Source of the DNA: Bacteroidota bacterium
GTDB lineage: Bacteria; Bacteroidota; Bacteroidia; Bacteroidales; UBA4417
Assembly: GCA_013376995.1 (NCBI GenBank)
Contig: JACAAZ010000004.1
Coordinates: 209,052 to 273,051, forward strand
Length of the DNA stretch: 64,000 nucleotides
Direction: 5' to 3'
Shown: positions 24,371-34,460 of the stretch, piece after piece
Layout: every line of letters starts with the position of its first letter
Numbering within the stretch: the first letter of the stretch is position 1
The notes under the pieces: model-generated
Told to the model about the DNA's origin: nothing
Seen by the model: the letters and a program-made list of their open reading frames with translations, nothing else
Database searches by the model: none
Made by a program: the position numbers and the translations under genes

Positions 24371-25909
24371 TTATTGCTTAACCAGAATTTTTGATTGCTG
24401 ATGATCATTAGAAAGAAGTTTCAGAACATAATTGCCTGCTGGTAATTTTTGCAGGGAGATATTTGCTTCACCTTTTTTTAATTTTCCCCTAAGCCATTTC
24501 CTGCCTTGAATATCAGATAATTCATAACGAATTTCATCCACGTTTAAAGTAGAATAGATCGTAATTCTGTCTGAAGCAGGATTTGGCCAGACAGAAAACC
24601 CGGTATTAGCGTCGGATTCTGAAATGGATTGTGGGTGAAGCTGTTCCAATATCTTGGATCTCCTAAGGAGAAGAAATGGTTTTATGCCATAAGGAGTGTG
24701 TTGGTCAATAGTTTGATCGTAGCCATTGTAAAAATCTGAAACGGAATATCCCCAGTCCAGTGTTCTATAGGTATCTGCTTCGGCGGCCGATGAAATTAAA
24801 TTGCGAAGGCTGTCAATATGGGGGAAAATGGAATCGGGCAGTGTAAATCTTCGGACAATGGTGTCAAGATACTGCTCATATTTAGCTTTAAGAGCAGGTA
24901 CATTCAATAATCCGGTAGCAAGTGGCCTGGGTTCTGAAAGCATTAGCCATTGCTTGCAATCCCTGGTTGCCCAGTCCTCATTCATCCAATCAACTCCAAA
25001 TGTGTTGTCGGTATCATAGGTAATGTATTCAAATTTCCCGGTGGCTAGGTTGTGATAAAGGAAATAATTGTTCTTGTTGTACATATAGTCATCCCAATTT
25101 CCGGTTGCTACGTCCAGTGCAAAGGCTTTAAGAGTTTCGTCAATATCGAGCAGGTTTGATAACTGGGAGACAAATGCAGGGTTTTCGGGATGGTCAAGCA
25201 AGGTGATAAGCGCAACCAGGTCGCTGTAATCGTCTGTTGTTTCATTTGTTTGCAGTTCATATACCCTTCCACCTGTAGCAGTTGTATTCAGGAGGTCTTT
25301 ATACGATTGCTGGTTATCATTAATGTATTCCAATGTTGCCGGGTATGTGCATTTATAGAGGTTGCCGCTATTTTCGGGATATACACGTTGCAGCCAGTCT
25401 TTGTCGAATTCTTCAAGGTTTGTGTAGAGACCGTAATAGGAATTATTTATATATAGCCTGACGAAGTTGGTTCGCCTTTCTGCCATTCCCAAATTTTTCC
25501 ATGTATCATAGAAAAGCTTTTCCCTTATGAGTGTAGGGTCGTTATGCTGTCCATTCAGGTTTATTTTCTTGACGCCCTGGTACTTTCTACCTTGAGCGTA
25601 TTCATTAAAACTCAGTTTAAAGGATTTTTTCTGCGAAAACCTTGATGTGTTTCCCCTCAGCCTGAAACCAATGTTTTCGAGTGTATCCCTGCCCGAACTG
25701 TAATCAAAAATGAACCTTGCTTTTACATAGTGATCTGACAACACATTATCCATGATCCAATTGAGCGAATCAGGAGGTATTTCGATATATACGGTATTTA
25801 CCTGTGAATCATCGAAAAGTGAATTTTGAGCGGAAGCTTTCAGGCTTACCAAACCCAGGGCTAGAACCAGGAATGGAAAGAAATAAGGATGAGAGGGAAG
25901 TGATTTCAT
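24371..25909 (-). CDS. Secreted CotH kinase family protein with T9SS type A tail
   Basis: A 512-residue protein with a signal peptide (about 1-27), the CotH kinase domain (about 35-420) and a type A T9SS sorting domain (about 440-512, NTGFSVWPNPASDRITIYST to ILVKQ). CotH proteins are secreted atypical kinases first known from Bacillus spore coats. Seen are FRLRGNTSRFSQKKSFKLSF, the NLNGQHNDPTLIREKLFYD region and the metal-site phrase YDTDNTFGVDW. In Bacteroidota such proteins are exported through the T9SS, but their substrates are unknown. The N-terminal anchor-like stretch LLDDSQ precedes the kinase lobe directly. Confidence 0.9.
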   Translation of the reverse strand: MKSLPSHPYFFPFLVLALGLVSLKASAQNSLFDDSQVNTVYIEIPPDSLNWIMDNVLSDHYVKARFIFDYSSGRDTLENIGFRLRGNTSRFSQKKSFKLSFNEYAQGRKYQGVKKINLNGQHNDPTLIREKLFYDTWKNLGMAERRTNFVRLYINNSYYGLYTNLEEFDKDWLQRVYPENSGNLYKCTYPATLEYINDNQQSYKDLLNTTATGGRVYELQTNETTDDYSDLVALITLLDHPENPAFVSQLSNLLDIDETLKAFALDVATGNWDDYMYNKNNYFLYHNLATGKFEYITYDTDNTFGVDWMNEDWATRDCKQWLMLSEPRPLATGLLNVPALKAKYEQYLDTIVRRFTLPDSIFPHIDSLRNLISSAAEADTYRTLDWGYSVSDFYNGYDQTIDQHTPYGIKPFLLLRRSKILEQLHPQSISESDANTGFSVWPNPASDRITIYSTLNVDEIRYELSDIQGRKWLRGKLKKGEANISLQKLPAGNYVLKLLSNDHQQSKILVKQ

Positions 25910-25940
25910 TAAGAAATTGCAGCTGGTGAGGTTCGAAGTT

Positions 25941-25948
25941 CAAAGATA
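25941..25948 (-). promoter_or_regulatory. -7 element of the cotH-like gene
   Basis: TATCTTTG on the minus strand, full TAnnTTTG match, 31 bases upstream of the ATG at 25909. Confidence 0.45.
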
Positions 25949-25991
25949 CATCCAATGTTTTTAAAGGATAGGAATAATTTCAGCCTGCAAT

Positions 25992-26022
25992 AAAAAAAGA
26001 GCCCCGGAAACCGGAGCCCTCT
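25992..26022 (-). terminator. Rho-independent terminator beyond gdhA
   Basis: On the minus strand, an AGAG...CTCT-closed hairpin with a CCGG-TTT-CCGG core (one mismatch, small bulge) is followed by seven T's (25992-25998). It lies 130 bases after the gdhA stop; the two heptad arrays lie between, so they would be part of the gdhA mRNA. Confidence 0.65.
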
Positions 26023-26028
26023 TTGGAG

Positions 26029-26077
26029 TTATAAGTTATAAGTTATTGGTTATAAGTTATAGGTTATTGGTTGATTT
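26029..26077. repeat. Heptanucleotide repeat array, TTATNRG type (left arm)
   Basis: Seven 7-base units in phase: TTATAAG, TTATAAG, TTATTGG, TTATAAG, TTATAGG, TTATTGG, TTGATTT. Same unit family as 11510-11551. Inverted relative to the next array. Confidence 0.85.
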
Positions 26078-26106
26078 TGTATTACATTGAATCAAGTCCA
26101 ATAGCA

Positions 26107-26148
26107 CTAATAACTAATTTCTAGTAACTATTAACTAATCACCATTAG
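26107..26148. repeat. Heptanucleotide repeat array, CTAATAA type (right arm)
   Basis: Six 7-base units in phase: CTAATAA, CTAATTT, CTAGTAA, CTATTAA, CTAATCA, CCATTAG. The first unit is the reverse complement of TTATTAG, a form of the TTATNRG unit. It ends three bases before the gdhA stop codon. Confidence 0.8.
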
Positions 26149-26151
26149 CTT

Positions 26152-27576
<1,425 letters not shown>

Positions 27577-27940
27577 TGTTTTTTTGGTTTTTTCTGTTAT
27601 TTCAGTAACAACTGTAATTTGAAGAAAAACAAGTAGTTGCAGACGTTTTTTTATGATTAAGAAAATTTCTTACTAAATTCAGTAAATTACTTAATTTGCA
27701 AAAGTCAAAATACCTCTTTCTGTTGAATGTATTGACACTCTCGATACAGCAATTACGGATTGATGAAAAGTTAAGCCAGAGAATATGTAAATAGGCTTAT
27801 TTTATGATTTGAGGCTGAATGAACTTATCGGTAGGAACTACCCAAGAGCATCATACAAGCCTAAAGAATATACTGTAGTTGTTGAGGATTTCAGTACTTT
27901 TAATTTTTGAACTACCGAACTATTTTTATTGCTAAATTCT
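27577..27940. other. Intergenic region upstream of the REC/ATP-grasp gene
   Basis: About 360 AT-rich bases between divergent genes. I see no gene, no RNA structure and no clear TAnnTTTG element for the plus-strand gene. Confidence 0.5.
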
Positions 27941-30900
27941 ATGACCGGAGAAGAAGAACTCAATCAACCCCGTGAGATTCAGCGCCTGCTCTTTGAACGT
28001 TCAGAACGTCTTAAAGAGCTTGCTGCCATAAACCAAACTACAGATATATTAAAAGAAGGGAAACCACTCGACGAAACGCTGCAGCAACTGGCAAAGCTTT
28101 TCCCTTCAGCCTGGCAATACCCGGAATACACGGTTTGTTGCATTACGTTTGGCGCTAAGGAGTACCAGTCACCCGGTTTTGCCCGTACCCGATGGTTGCA
28201 GCGTCAATCTTTCGATGTAATTGATGGCCGCACAGGATACATTGATATTTATTACCTCAAAGACTTCATACTTTCCGATGAGGGGCCCTTTCTGAAAGAA
28301 GAACGTCATCTCATTATCAATCTTGCCAATGCCATCACCGGTTATCTGAATAGTATTTCAGCCAGGGAATTACTTAAGAAATCACGGCTTGACGAATCCT
28401 TTCAGCCTCCCTCAGTGCCGGTAAGGGAATCAAGTATGCCAGGCAGGCAACTGCTGCAACGATTTCTCAATAAAAATAATTACAACAGGGATATCTACCA
28501 TGACCTCATGCCTTTTAAGGTGAAGGAGATACTGCTTGTTGCAAACTTATACGATGCTTACTCGATTGAACGGGAAGGGAGATTTTCTGAATATGTACTG
28601 GGTGAATATCACCAGCTTAGTTTGACATCCGTTCCCCGTATAACAGGCGTTTCATCTGCTGAAGAGGCTTTCGAGCAGCTGAATTCAAAGCATTACGACC
28701 TGGTCATTTTTATGGTTGGGGTTGATAAAGTTATGCCTGTTGCCCTTTCTAAAGGAATCAAGCAGGCTTTTCCATATGTTCCTGTTTACATGCTGCTCAA
28801 CAATAATACAGATGTTGAATTTTTTGTGAATGAGAAAAGGAAATTCGGTGCCATCGACCGCATCTTTGTTTGGAACGGGGAAAGCAAGGTGTTTTTTGCA
28901 ATGATCAAATTGCTTGAAGATGAGATCAATGTAGAAAATGATACACGAATAGGCCTGGTAAGGGTCATTCTTCTGGTGGAAGACAGCCCGCAGTATTATT
29001 CCCGCTACCTGCCGCTTTTGTATGGCATTGTAATGGATCAGACCCGGAGGATCATCGATGATGTTAGTACAGATGAACTCTACAAGGTGCTCAGGCTTCG
29101 CGCAAGGTCGAAAATCCTGCTAGCTGCCAATTATGAAGAAGCAATGGGGATTATTAATGATTATAAGGATTACCTGCTATGCCTCGTTACAGATGTGAAG
29201 TTTGAAAGGGGCGGTGTTTTGGATGACGCTGCCGGTTTTAAACTCGTGGAATATGTTAGGCAGAATCTTCGCGACCTGCCTACCATCATTCAGTCATCCG
29301 ATCTTGAAAATGCAACAACTGCCTATGAGTTGAGAGCAACCTTCATAGATAAGAACTCTGAAAGCCTCTCACAGGATTTCAAGAGTTTTATAATGCACTA
29401 CCTTGGTTTCGGCAATTTCATTTATCGCGACAAGGATGGACACCAGATAGCAATTGCCAAATCCCTTCGTGAATTTGAAAACCAGCTCAGGACAATACCT
29501 GATGAATCTCTTATCTACCATGCCCGGAAGGATCACTTTTCTCTTTGGTTGATGGCCAGGGGCGAAATTCAGGTCGCCCGAATCATTAATCCACAGAAAG
29601 TTACTGATTTTGAGAGCCCCAGAGAACTGAGAGCATACCTGCTGGATGTTATTCAACAGTTCAGGAATGAACAAAACAAAGGCAAGATCATTCCTTTTGA
29701 AGAATCTGCAATTACGGATGAGCACAATGTTGTAAGCCTGGTTCCCGGTCTGTTGGGTGGAAAAGGGCGTGGATTGGCCTTCATCAATTCACTCATCTAC
29801 AACTATGATTTTAATTTCCATGTTCCAAATATAAACATACGCTCACCTAAAACTTCCATTATTGGAACGGATGAGTTTGAGTACTTTATGGAACGGAACA
29901 AAATTTATGATAAGCTCAATAATGCGGAAAGTTATGATGAGATCAAGAAGACCTTTGTAGAAGGCGTTTTATCTGATACCATTATCAGGCGTTTACGGGT
30001 TGTCCTGAAACTCATCGAAAAACCGCTTGCCGTTCGATCCTCGGGCCTATTTGAGGATTCGCTTTCCAGGCCTTTTGCAGGGATCTTTGAGACCTACCTG
30101 CTCCCCAACAACCACCCGGATATCAATGTGCGGTTGCAACAACTTATGACTGCTATTAAGCTGGTTTATGCCTCCGTTTTCTCACCAGAAGCCAAGGGTT
30201 ATATCGAAGCTATCAACTATAAGCTGGAAGAGGAGAAGATGGCTATTGTGATACAGGAAGTTGTAGGAAATCAATATGAAGAAGTTTATTATCCCCATAT
30301 TAGCGGGGTTGCCCAATCTTACAATTATTATCCTTTTGGACATATGAAACCGGAGGAAGGATTCGCTATAGCAGCTCTTGGATTGGGGAAGTTTGTAGTG
30401 GACGGAGGAAGTGCATACCGCTTCTCTCCTAAATATCCGGCGACCGAAAATTTCAGTCCCAAGGACCTTTTCAAGAACTCACAGACCAAGTTTATTGCCG
30501 TTGACCTTGCCAAGAAAGAATTCAATCTGCTTGAAGGCGAAATGGCCGGGCTTTGTGAGCTAGATATCGATGAATCTGAACGCCATGGGACGTTGAAGCA
30601 CCTGGCTTCAGTTTACGATCCCGACAATCAGAGGATCATCCCAGGCATTACGTCTGCCGGCCCCAGGATCATCAATTTTTCGAATATCCTGAAATATGAT
30701 TATATGCCCATGGCCAGGACCATCGAAACAGTCCTGGATATTGTGAAGGAAGCTATGGGAACCCCTGTAGAGATCGAATTTGCTATCGACCTTAACCGGG
30801 ACGAAAACTATAAGACCACATTCTACCTGCTTCAAATCAAACCGCTAATTGGAACAGAGCAGGATTTCAGCGTTGATCTGTCTGAAATTCAGAAAGAGTC

Positions 30901-31408
30901 GATGATCATGTTATCAAATAAAGGAATGGGTAACGGGTTGATCTCTGATATTACAGATGTTATATTTGTGGATACTGTTACTTTTGATAAAAGTAAGACC
31001 GAAGAGATGGTAAAGGAGATCGAGGAATTAAACAGCAAGATGAGGAAGGAAGGCAGGAAATATGTGCTGATTGGACCTGGACGCTGGGGTACTCGTGACC
31101 GTTGGATTGGGATTCCAGTAAACTGGCCCCAGATAAGCAATGCCAAGGTAATTGTTGAAACCAGCCTGGAAGCCTATCCGTTGGATGCATCCTCCGGCTC
31201 ACACTTCTTTCATAATGTTACTTCGATGAATGTAGGTTACTTCTCAGTGCAGCCTGAATTAGGGAACAGTTTTGTTGATTATGAATTCCTAAAGCGGCAG
31301 GAATTGATAGAAAGCACCAAATTCTTCAGGCATGTTCGTTTTCCATCTCCAATAAGCATTAAGATGGATGGGAGAAAGAGGCTGGCTGTCATTACCTGGA
31401 ATGAATGA
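27941..31408 (+). CDS. Hybrid GAF/REC/REC/PEP-pyruvate-binding (PPDK N-terminal ATP-grasp) protein
   Basis: A 1155-residue protein started at ATG 27941. Residues about 1-145 look GAF-like (LAAINQTTDILKEGKPLDET, then FILSDEGPFLKEERHLIINL). Two receiver-like folds follow: about 190-320 (VKEILLVANLYDAY) lacks the acidic pair and acceptor Asp, while about 335-475 keeps them (LLVEDSP, Asp418 in VTDVKFERG, a Ser after IIQS, Lys in FIDKN). From about 595 on comes a PPDK_N-type ATP-binding domain, with LVPGLLGGKGRGLAF (V601) and LAVRSSGLFEDSLSRPFAGI (Arg699). The C-terminus (from about 1040) has IGPGRWGTRDRWIGIPVNW. Neither a GGxTSHAAI swivelling domain nor a PEP TIM barrel is visible, so annotation as PEP synthase would be wrong. 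It is likely to be a two-component-regulated ATP-dependent enzyme of unknown product. Confidence 0.8.
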   Translation: MTGEEELNQPREIQRLLFERSERLKELAAINQTTDILKEGKPLDETLQQLAKLFPSAWQYPEYTVCCITFGAKEYQSPGFARTRWLQRQSFDVIDGRTGYIDIYYLKDFILSDEGPFLKEERHLIINLANAITGYLNSISARELLKKSRLDESFQPPSVPVRESSMPGRQLLQRFLNKNNYNRDIYHDLMPFKVKEILLVANLYDAYSIEREGRFSEYVLGEYHQLSLTSVPRITGVSSAEEAFEQLNSKHYDLVIFMVGVDKVMPVALSKGIKQAFPYVPVYMLLNNNTDVEFFVNEKRKFGAIDRIFVWNGESKVFFAMIKLLEDEINVENDTRIGLVRVILLVEDSPQYYSRYLPLLYGIVMDQTRRIIDDVSTDELYKVLRLRARSKILLAANYEEAMGIINDYKDYLLCLVTDVKFERGGVLDDAAGFKLVEYVRQNLRDLPTIIQSSDLENATTAYELRATFIDKNSESLSQDFKSFIMHYLGFGNFIYRDKDGHQIAIAKSLREFENQLRTIPDESLIYHARKDHFSLWLMARGEIQVARIINPQKVTDFESPRELRAYLLDVIQQFRNEQNKGKIIPFEESAITDEHNVVSLVPGLLGGKGRGLAFINSLIYNYDFNFHVPNINIRSPKTSIIGTDEFEYFMERNKIYDKLNNAESYDEIKKTFVEGVLSDTIIRRLRVVLKLIEKPLAVRSSGLFEDSLSRPFAGIFETYLLPNNHPDINVRLQQLMTAIKLVYASVFSPEAKGYIEAINYKLEEEKMAIVIQEVVGNQYEEVYYPHISGVAQSYNYYPFGHMKPEEGFAIAALGLGKFVVDGGSAYRFSPKYPATENFSPKDLFKNSQTKFIAVDLAKKEFNLLEGEMAGLCELDIDESERHGTLKHLASVYDPDNQRIIPGITSAGPRIINFSNILKYDYMPMARTIETVLDIVKEAMGTPVEIEFAIDLNRDENYKTTFYLLQIKPLIGTEQDFSVDLSEIQKESMIMLSNKGMGNGLISDITDVIFVDTVTFDKSKTEEMVKEIEELNSKMRKEGRKYVLIGPGRWGTRDRWIGIPVNWPQISNAKVIVETSLEAYPLDASSGSHFFHNVTSMNVGYFSVQPELGNSFVDYEFLKRQELIESTKFFRHVRFPSPISIKMDGRKRLAVITWNE

Positions 31409-31413
31409 AAAGA

Positions 31414-31455
31414 GGCAGATCATGCAGCCGATTTACCAGGCTGCAATGGTCTGCC
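31414..31455 (+). terminator. Long stem-loop after the REC/ATP-grasp gene
   Basis: GGCAGA (31414-31419) pairs with TCTGCC (31450-31455), and TGCAGCC (31423-31429) with GGCTGCA (31439-31445), around a 9-base loop. There is no T-run, so it may be a weak terminator or a 3' stability element. Confidence 0.45.
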
Positions 31456-31513
31456 ATTTCTAAGACAATTTATTCTAATCACTACATCTTCCTGGTAATT
31501 AATTAAGAGAGGA

Positions 31514-32878
31514 TTACTTGATGCTCTCAAATTCTTTTGTTTTCGCAATGAAAATATCGGAATTCCCCTGGTTAATAAGTTCTTGTTTTCCAAACCGGCA
31601 GTCTTTCTCATAAACGCCTGTTAAGTATACATTGCTATCCTTATCGATGCTAATAGCTATAGGTCGGTCATATCCTTTACCGCCAGCCTGGTTGGTGCCG
31701 AGTACATTTCCTTTTTCGTCGTATTTTACAACAAATATATCCCAATCGCCCTCGCTGGGATGAGTGGGAGACACCGCAAATGAAGCATTGAATTCGCCTG
31801 CAACATAAATATTACCAGATGAATCCAGCTTGATGGCACGGCCTTTTTCACTGTTCTTGCCTCCGGATTGTTTCACCCAGGCTACTGTTCCATCTGGGCC
31901 GTATTTGGCTACAAAACAATCATCTGTCCCAATACTTTTTAAAGTATTATGACCAAATGTTGCTGCTCCATCAAAAGATCCTGTGACAAATGCATTTCCC
32001 TCTGCATCTGTCGTAATTCCAAATGAGCGGTCCACTCCCTTGAATCCGCCGGCCTGTCTTGCCCATAACTCAACCCCTTTCGAGTCGTATTTGGCGACGA
32101 ATATGTCATCATCTCCATTACTTGTCATTTGTGTCCTTCCAAAATTTACAATTCCTGAAAACCAGCCGGTAACATAGGCATTACCATTTCCATCAGTAGC
32201 TAAAGCTGTTGCTTCATCACGTCCACCTCCACCTACGCTTTTTATCCACCTAAGGTCGCCATCGTCTGAATAGTCAGCAATGAAGATGTCTTCCTTACCA
32301 TTGCTGTTAAGGGTGAAATTCTTGAAATTTGACGTTGAAGTCAGGATACCTGTAACAAATACGTTTCCTTTATTATCTGCAGCGACAGCTTTCCCAAATT
32401 CAGCAAGTTTACCACCACCTGATTTCACCCATTCAAAATTTCCATCAGAGTTGAGTTTAGCCAGGAAGAAATCCTTATCTCCATTGCTTTTAAGCTGGTT
32501 TTTTCCAAACGATGCCGTACTGGTAAAATAACCTGTAACATAGATGTTATTCTTTTCATCTATTGCAATGCCATTAGCTTCATCTCCGTCAGGACCACCC
32601 GCCTGGGTTACCCAGACAAGTTTTCCATCAGCTGTAAATTTTGCAATAAAAATGTCATAATACCCCAAACTTGTAAGTCGCTTTTCACCAAATGAAGCAG
32701 TCCCATAAAAGCTTCCAGCTACAAATACATTCCCGTAAGAGTCATTTACAATACCGGTGGCAAAATCTACTTCCTGCCCACCGGCCGATAGAGCCCATTC
32801 CCAGTTTTGTGCGTCAGAATTACTGGCGTACAATGTGCAAAGCACAAAAGCAATTGCTGATTGGATGATCGTTTTCAT
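31514..32878 (-). CDS. SBBP-repeat beta-propeller protein, exported
   Basis: A 454-residue exported protein: signal peptide (about 1-23, IIQSAIAFVLCTLYASNSDA) followed by about nine repeats of 45-50 residues, each with phrases like DGNGNAYVTGWFSG and DDIFVAKYDSKG. This is the SBBP (seven-bladed-type propeller) repeat common in secreted Bacteroidota proteins. There is no recognisable T9SS tail; it ends IFIAKTKEFESIK. It may be periplasmic or held by another protein. Function is unknown. Repeat copies are similar at protein level but have drifted in DNA. Confidence 0.88.
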   Translation of the reverse strand: MKTIIQSAIAFVLCTLYASNSDAQNWEWALSAGGQEVDFATGIVNDSYGNVFVAGSFYGTASFGEKRLTSLGYYDIFIAKFTADGKLVWVTQAGGPDGDEANGIAIDEKNNIYVTGYFTSTASFGKNQLKSNGDKDFFLAKLNSDGNFEWVKSGGGKLAEFGKAVAADNKGNVFVTGILTSTSNFKNFTLNSNGKEDIFIADYSDDGDLRWIKSVGGGGRDEATALATDGNGNAYVTGWFSGIVNFGRTQMTSNGDDDIFVAKYDSKGVELWARQAGGFKGVDRSFGITTDAEGNAFVTGSFDGAATFGHNTLKSIGTDDCFVAKYGPDGTVAWVKQSGGKNSEKGRAIKLDSSGNIYVAGEFNASFAVSPTHPSEGDWDIFVVKYDEKGNVLGTNQAGGKGYDRPIAISIDKDSNVYLTGVYEKDCRFGKQELINQGNSDIFIAKTKEFESIK

Positions 32879-33106
32879 TGTTGTTATAGTTTATTATTTC
32901 TAAACTTATTTACATGGAAAAAGATTGTTAAGCCCCCTCGTTTTTCACAATATTTAAGAATAGCAGCTTTTTAGAAGTTTCCTCTATCGAGAATCGTGGC
33001 TGATGACTCGATCACAATAAAAAAATAATCAGTACCGTATTACGTTTATTCATTTTACGGATTCAGTATAGCTAATAAAGCTAACACTTACCTATATATC
33101 GGCCCT

Positions 33107-33565
33107 ATGATGAACCCTTCCTCCGGCTTCCCTTCTGTTCCCGGAAAACTTTGGCAATTGACCAATACCCTGGTTGAAATATATGATCAAGGCATTGATG
33201 AGATAATTGCAAGCAGGGATGATGAACCGGTTCACAGATCGGTATACAATATTTTGGATGAAGTCGATGAATTTCGTCTTCCGGAACACCGGATTACAGG
33301 CCGAACCCACCCCTTTGATGCAACAATGATCAGTTTTGACAGGAGTAGCCTGAAACTTACTTTCCTGATCAGTTTAGTTAAGCCAATGCGCGTAATCGGA
33401 GAGGTTTATGGAGAAGATGGCAAATTTACAAAGCATCTTTTTGACAAGGTGCTGAAAAGAGGATTGACCGAAATCACCGGAGTGGGCTGTAAAAATCAAC
33501 ACGGGGCATTTGTTATCCTGCTTCATTCGAATGAAGGAATGAAAAGTTTCAGGATCAGAGATTAA
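33107..33565 (+). CDS. Unknown cytoplasmic protein
   Basis: A 152-residue reading frame starting with two ATG codons (33107, 33110). It has no signal peptide or membrane helix. The middle shows EIIASRDDEPVHRSVYNILD and LPEHRITGRTHPFDATMISF; the C-terminal half has LKLTFLISLVKPMRVIGEVY and ends in a basic FRIRD. I recognise no family. Support for it being real: it fills a gap between convergently arranged neighbours, the codon use resembles that of nearby genes, and no longer competing frame exists. A minus-strand 72-codon frame overlaps its start and is likely a shadow. Confidence 0.55.
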   Translation: MMNPSSGFPSVPGKLWQLTNTLVEIYDQGIDEIIASRDDEPVHRSVYNILDEVDEFRLPEHRITGRTHPFDATMISFDRSSLKLTFLISLVKPMRVIGEVYGEDGKFTKHLFDKVLKRGLTEITGVGCKNQHGAFVILLHSNEGMKSFRIRD

Positions 33566-33668
33566 ACTGGATTACCGCCTGTTTTTGCCAGGATTGCAAT
33601 TCTGAATGATTTCCAATCTAAACATTCTGGTTTAATTATCGTTATATTTAGCTTATCAATATTTCCGT

Positions 33669-34457
33669 ATGGATTTTTCTAACAATGCAGTCCAAAACAG
33701 GAAGAATACCCTGTACGTTGTGCTTTCATGCCTTTTTATTACCAATGCGATCATAGCAGAATTTGGCGGAGTCAAGATCTTTTCTGCGGAACAAATGCTT
33801 GGCCTTAAGCCAGCCCATCTGCATCTCTTTGGTTCTGTACTGGACTTTAATATGAGTGTTGGCGTGCTGATCTGGCCATTTGTATTTATCCTTTCCGACA
33901 TCATGAATGAATTCTTCGGAAAGTCCGGGGTGAGAAGGATCAGCTACATCACTGCCATCATGATTGCCTATGGATTTATGGTTATACTTGCCTGGACGAA
34001 AATGCCAGCTGCAGAATTCTGGCTTCAACTGAATGGACAGGATTCCCAGGGCAGGCCCTTTGATGTCAACTTTGCTTATTCGACAATTTTCAGGCAGGGC
34101 CTGGGAATTATTATTGGCTCTCTTACGGCTTTCCTGGTCAGCCAATTTGTCGATGTATACTCATTCCATTATTTCAGAAAGATTACCGGGCACCGTTATC
34201 TATGGCTGCGTGCAACTGGGTCTACAGTAATCTCGCAGCTTATTGATAGTTTCCTGATCCTTATTATTGCGTTTTACTTTTTTGGAAACTGGAGTATCGG
34301 TCAGGTTCTTAAGGTCGGGCTGGTGCAATATTGCTATAAAGTGCTACTGGCCATAGGATTAACTCCCCTGGTTTACCTGGCACATTTTATCATTGACCGG
34401 TACCTCGGCAAAGAAGTATCTGTGCAGATGGTAGAAGAAACCAACGAAAACTGGTAA
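33669..34457 (+). CDS. Queuosine-precursor transporter (YhhQ/VUT family)
   Basis: A 262-residue inner-membrane protein with about six helices. Family phrases are FVFILSDIMNEFFGKSGVRR, and FLVSQFVDVYSFHYFRKITG with the Gln-Asp pair, then ATGSTVISQLIDSFLILIIA. YhhQ proteins import 7-cyano- or 7-aminomethyl-7-deazaguanine for tRNA queuosine. The Asp/Asn and Gln residues in helices 3-5 match the VUT signature. No queuosine synthesis genes are near, so a salvage role is likely. Confidence 0.9.
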   Translation: MDFSNNAVQNRKNTLYVVLSCLFITNAIIAEFGGVKIFSAEQMLGLKPAHLHLFGSVLDFNMSVGVLIWPFVFILSDIMNEFFGKSGVRRISYITAIMIAYGFMVILAWTKMPAAEFWLQLNGQDSQGRPFDVNFAYSTIFRQGLGIIIGSLTAFLVSQFVDVYSFHYFRKITGHRYLWLRATGSTVISQLIDSFLILIIAFYFFGNWSIGQVLKVGLVQYCYKVLLAIGLTPLVYLAHFIIDRYLGKEVSVQMVEETNENW

Positions 34458-34460
34458 TTC

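Noticed and set aside
27941-31408. Annotation as PEP synthase
   Set aside because: The phosphohistidine and TIM-barrel domains are missing from the translated sequence.
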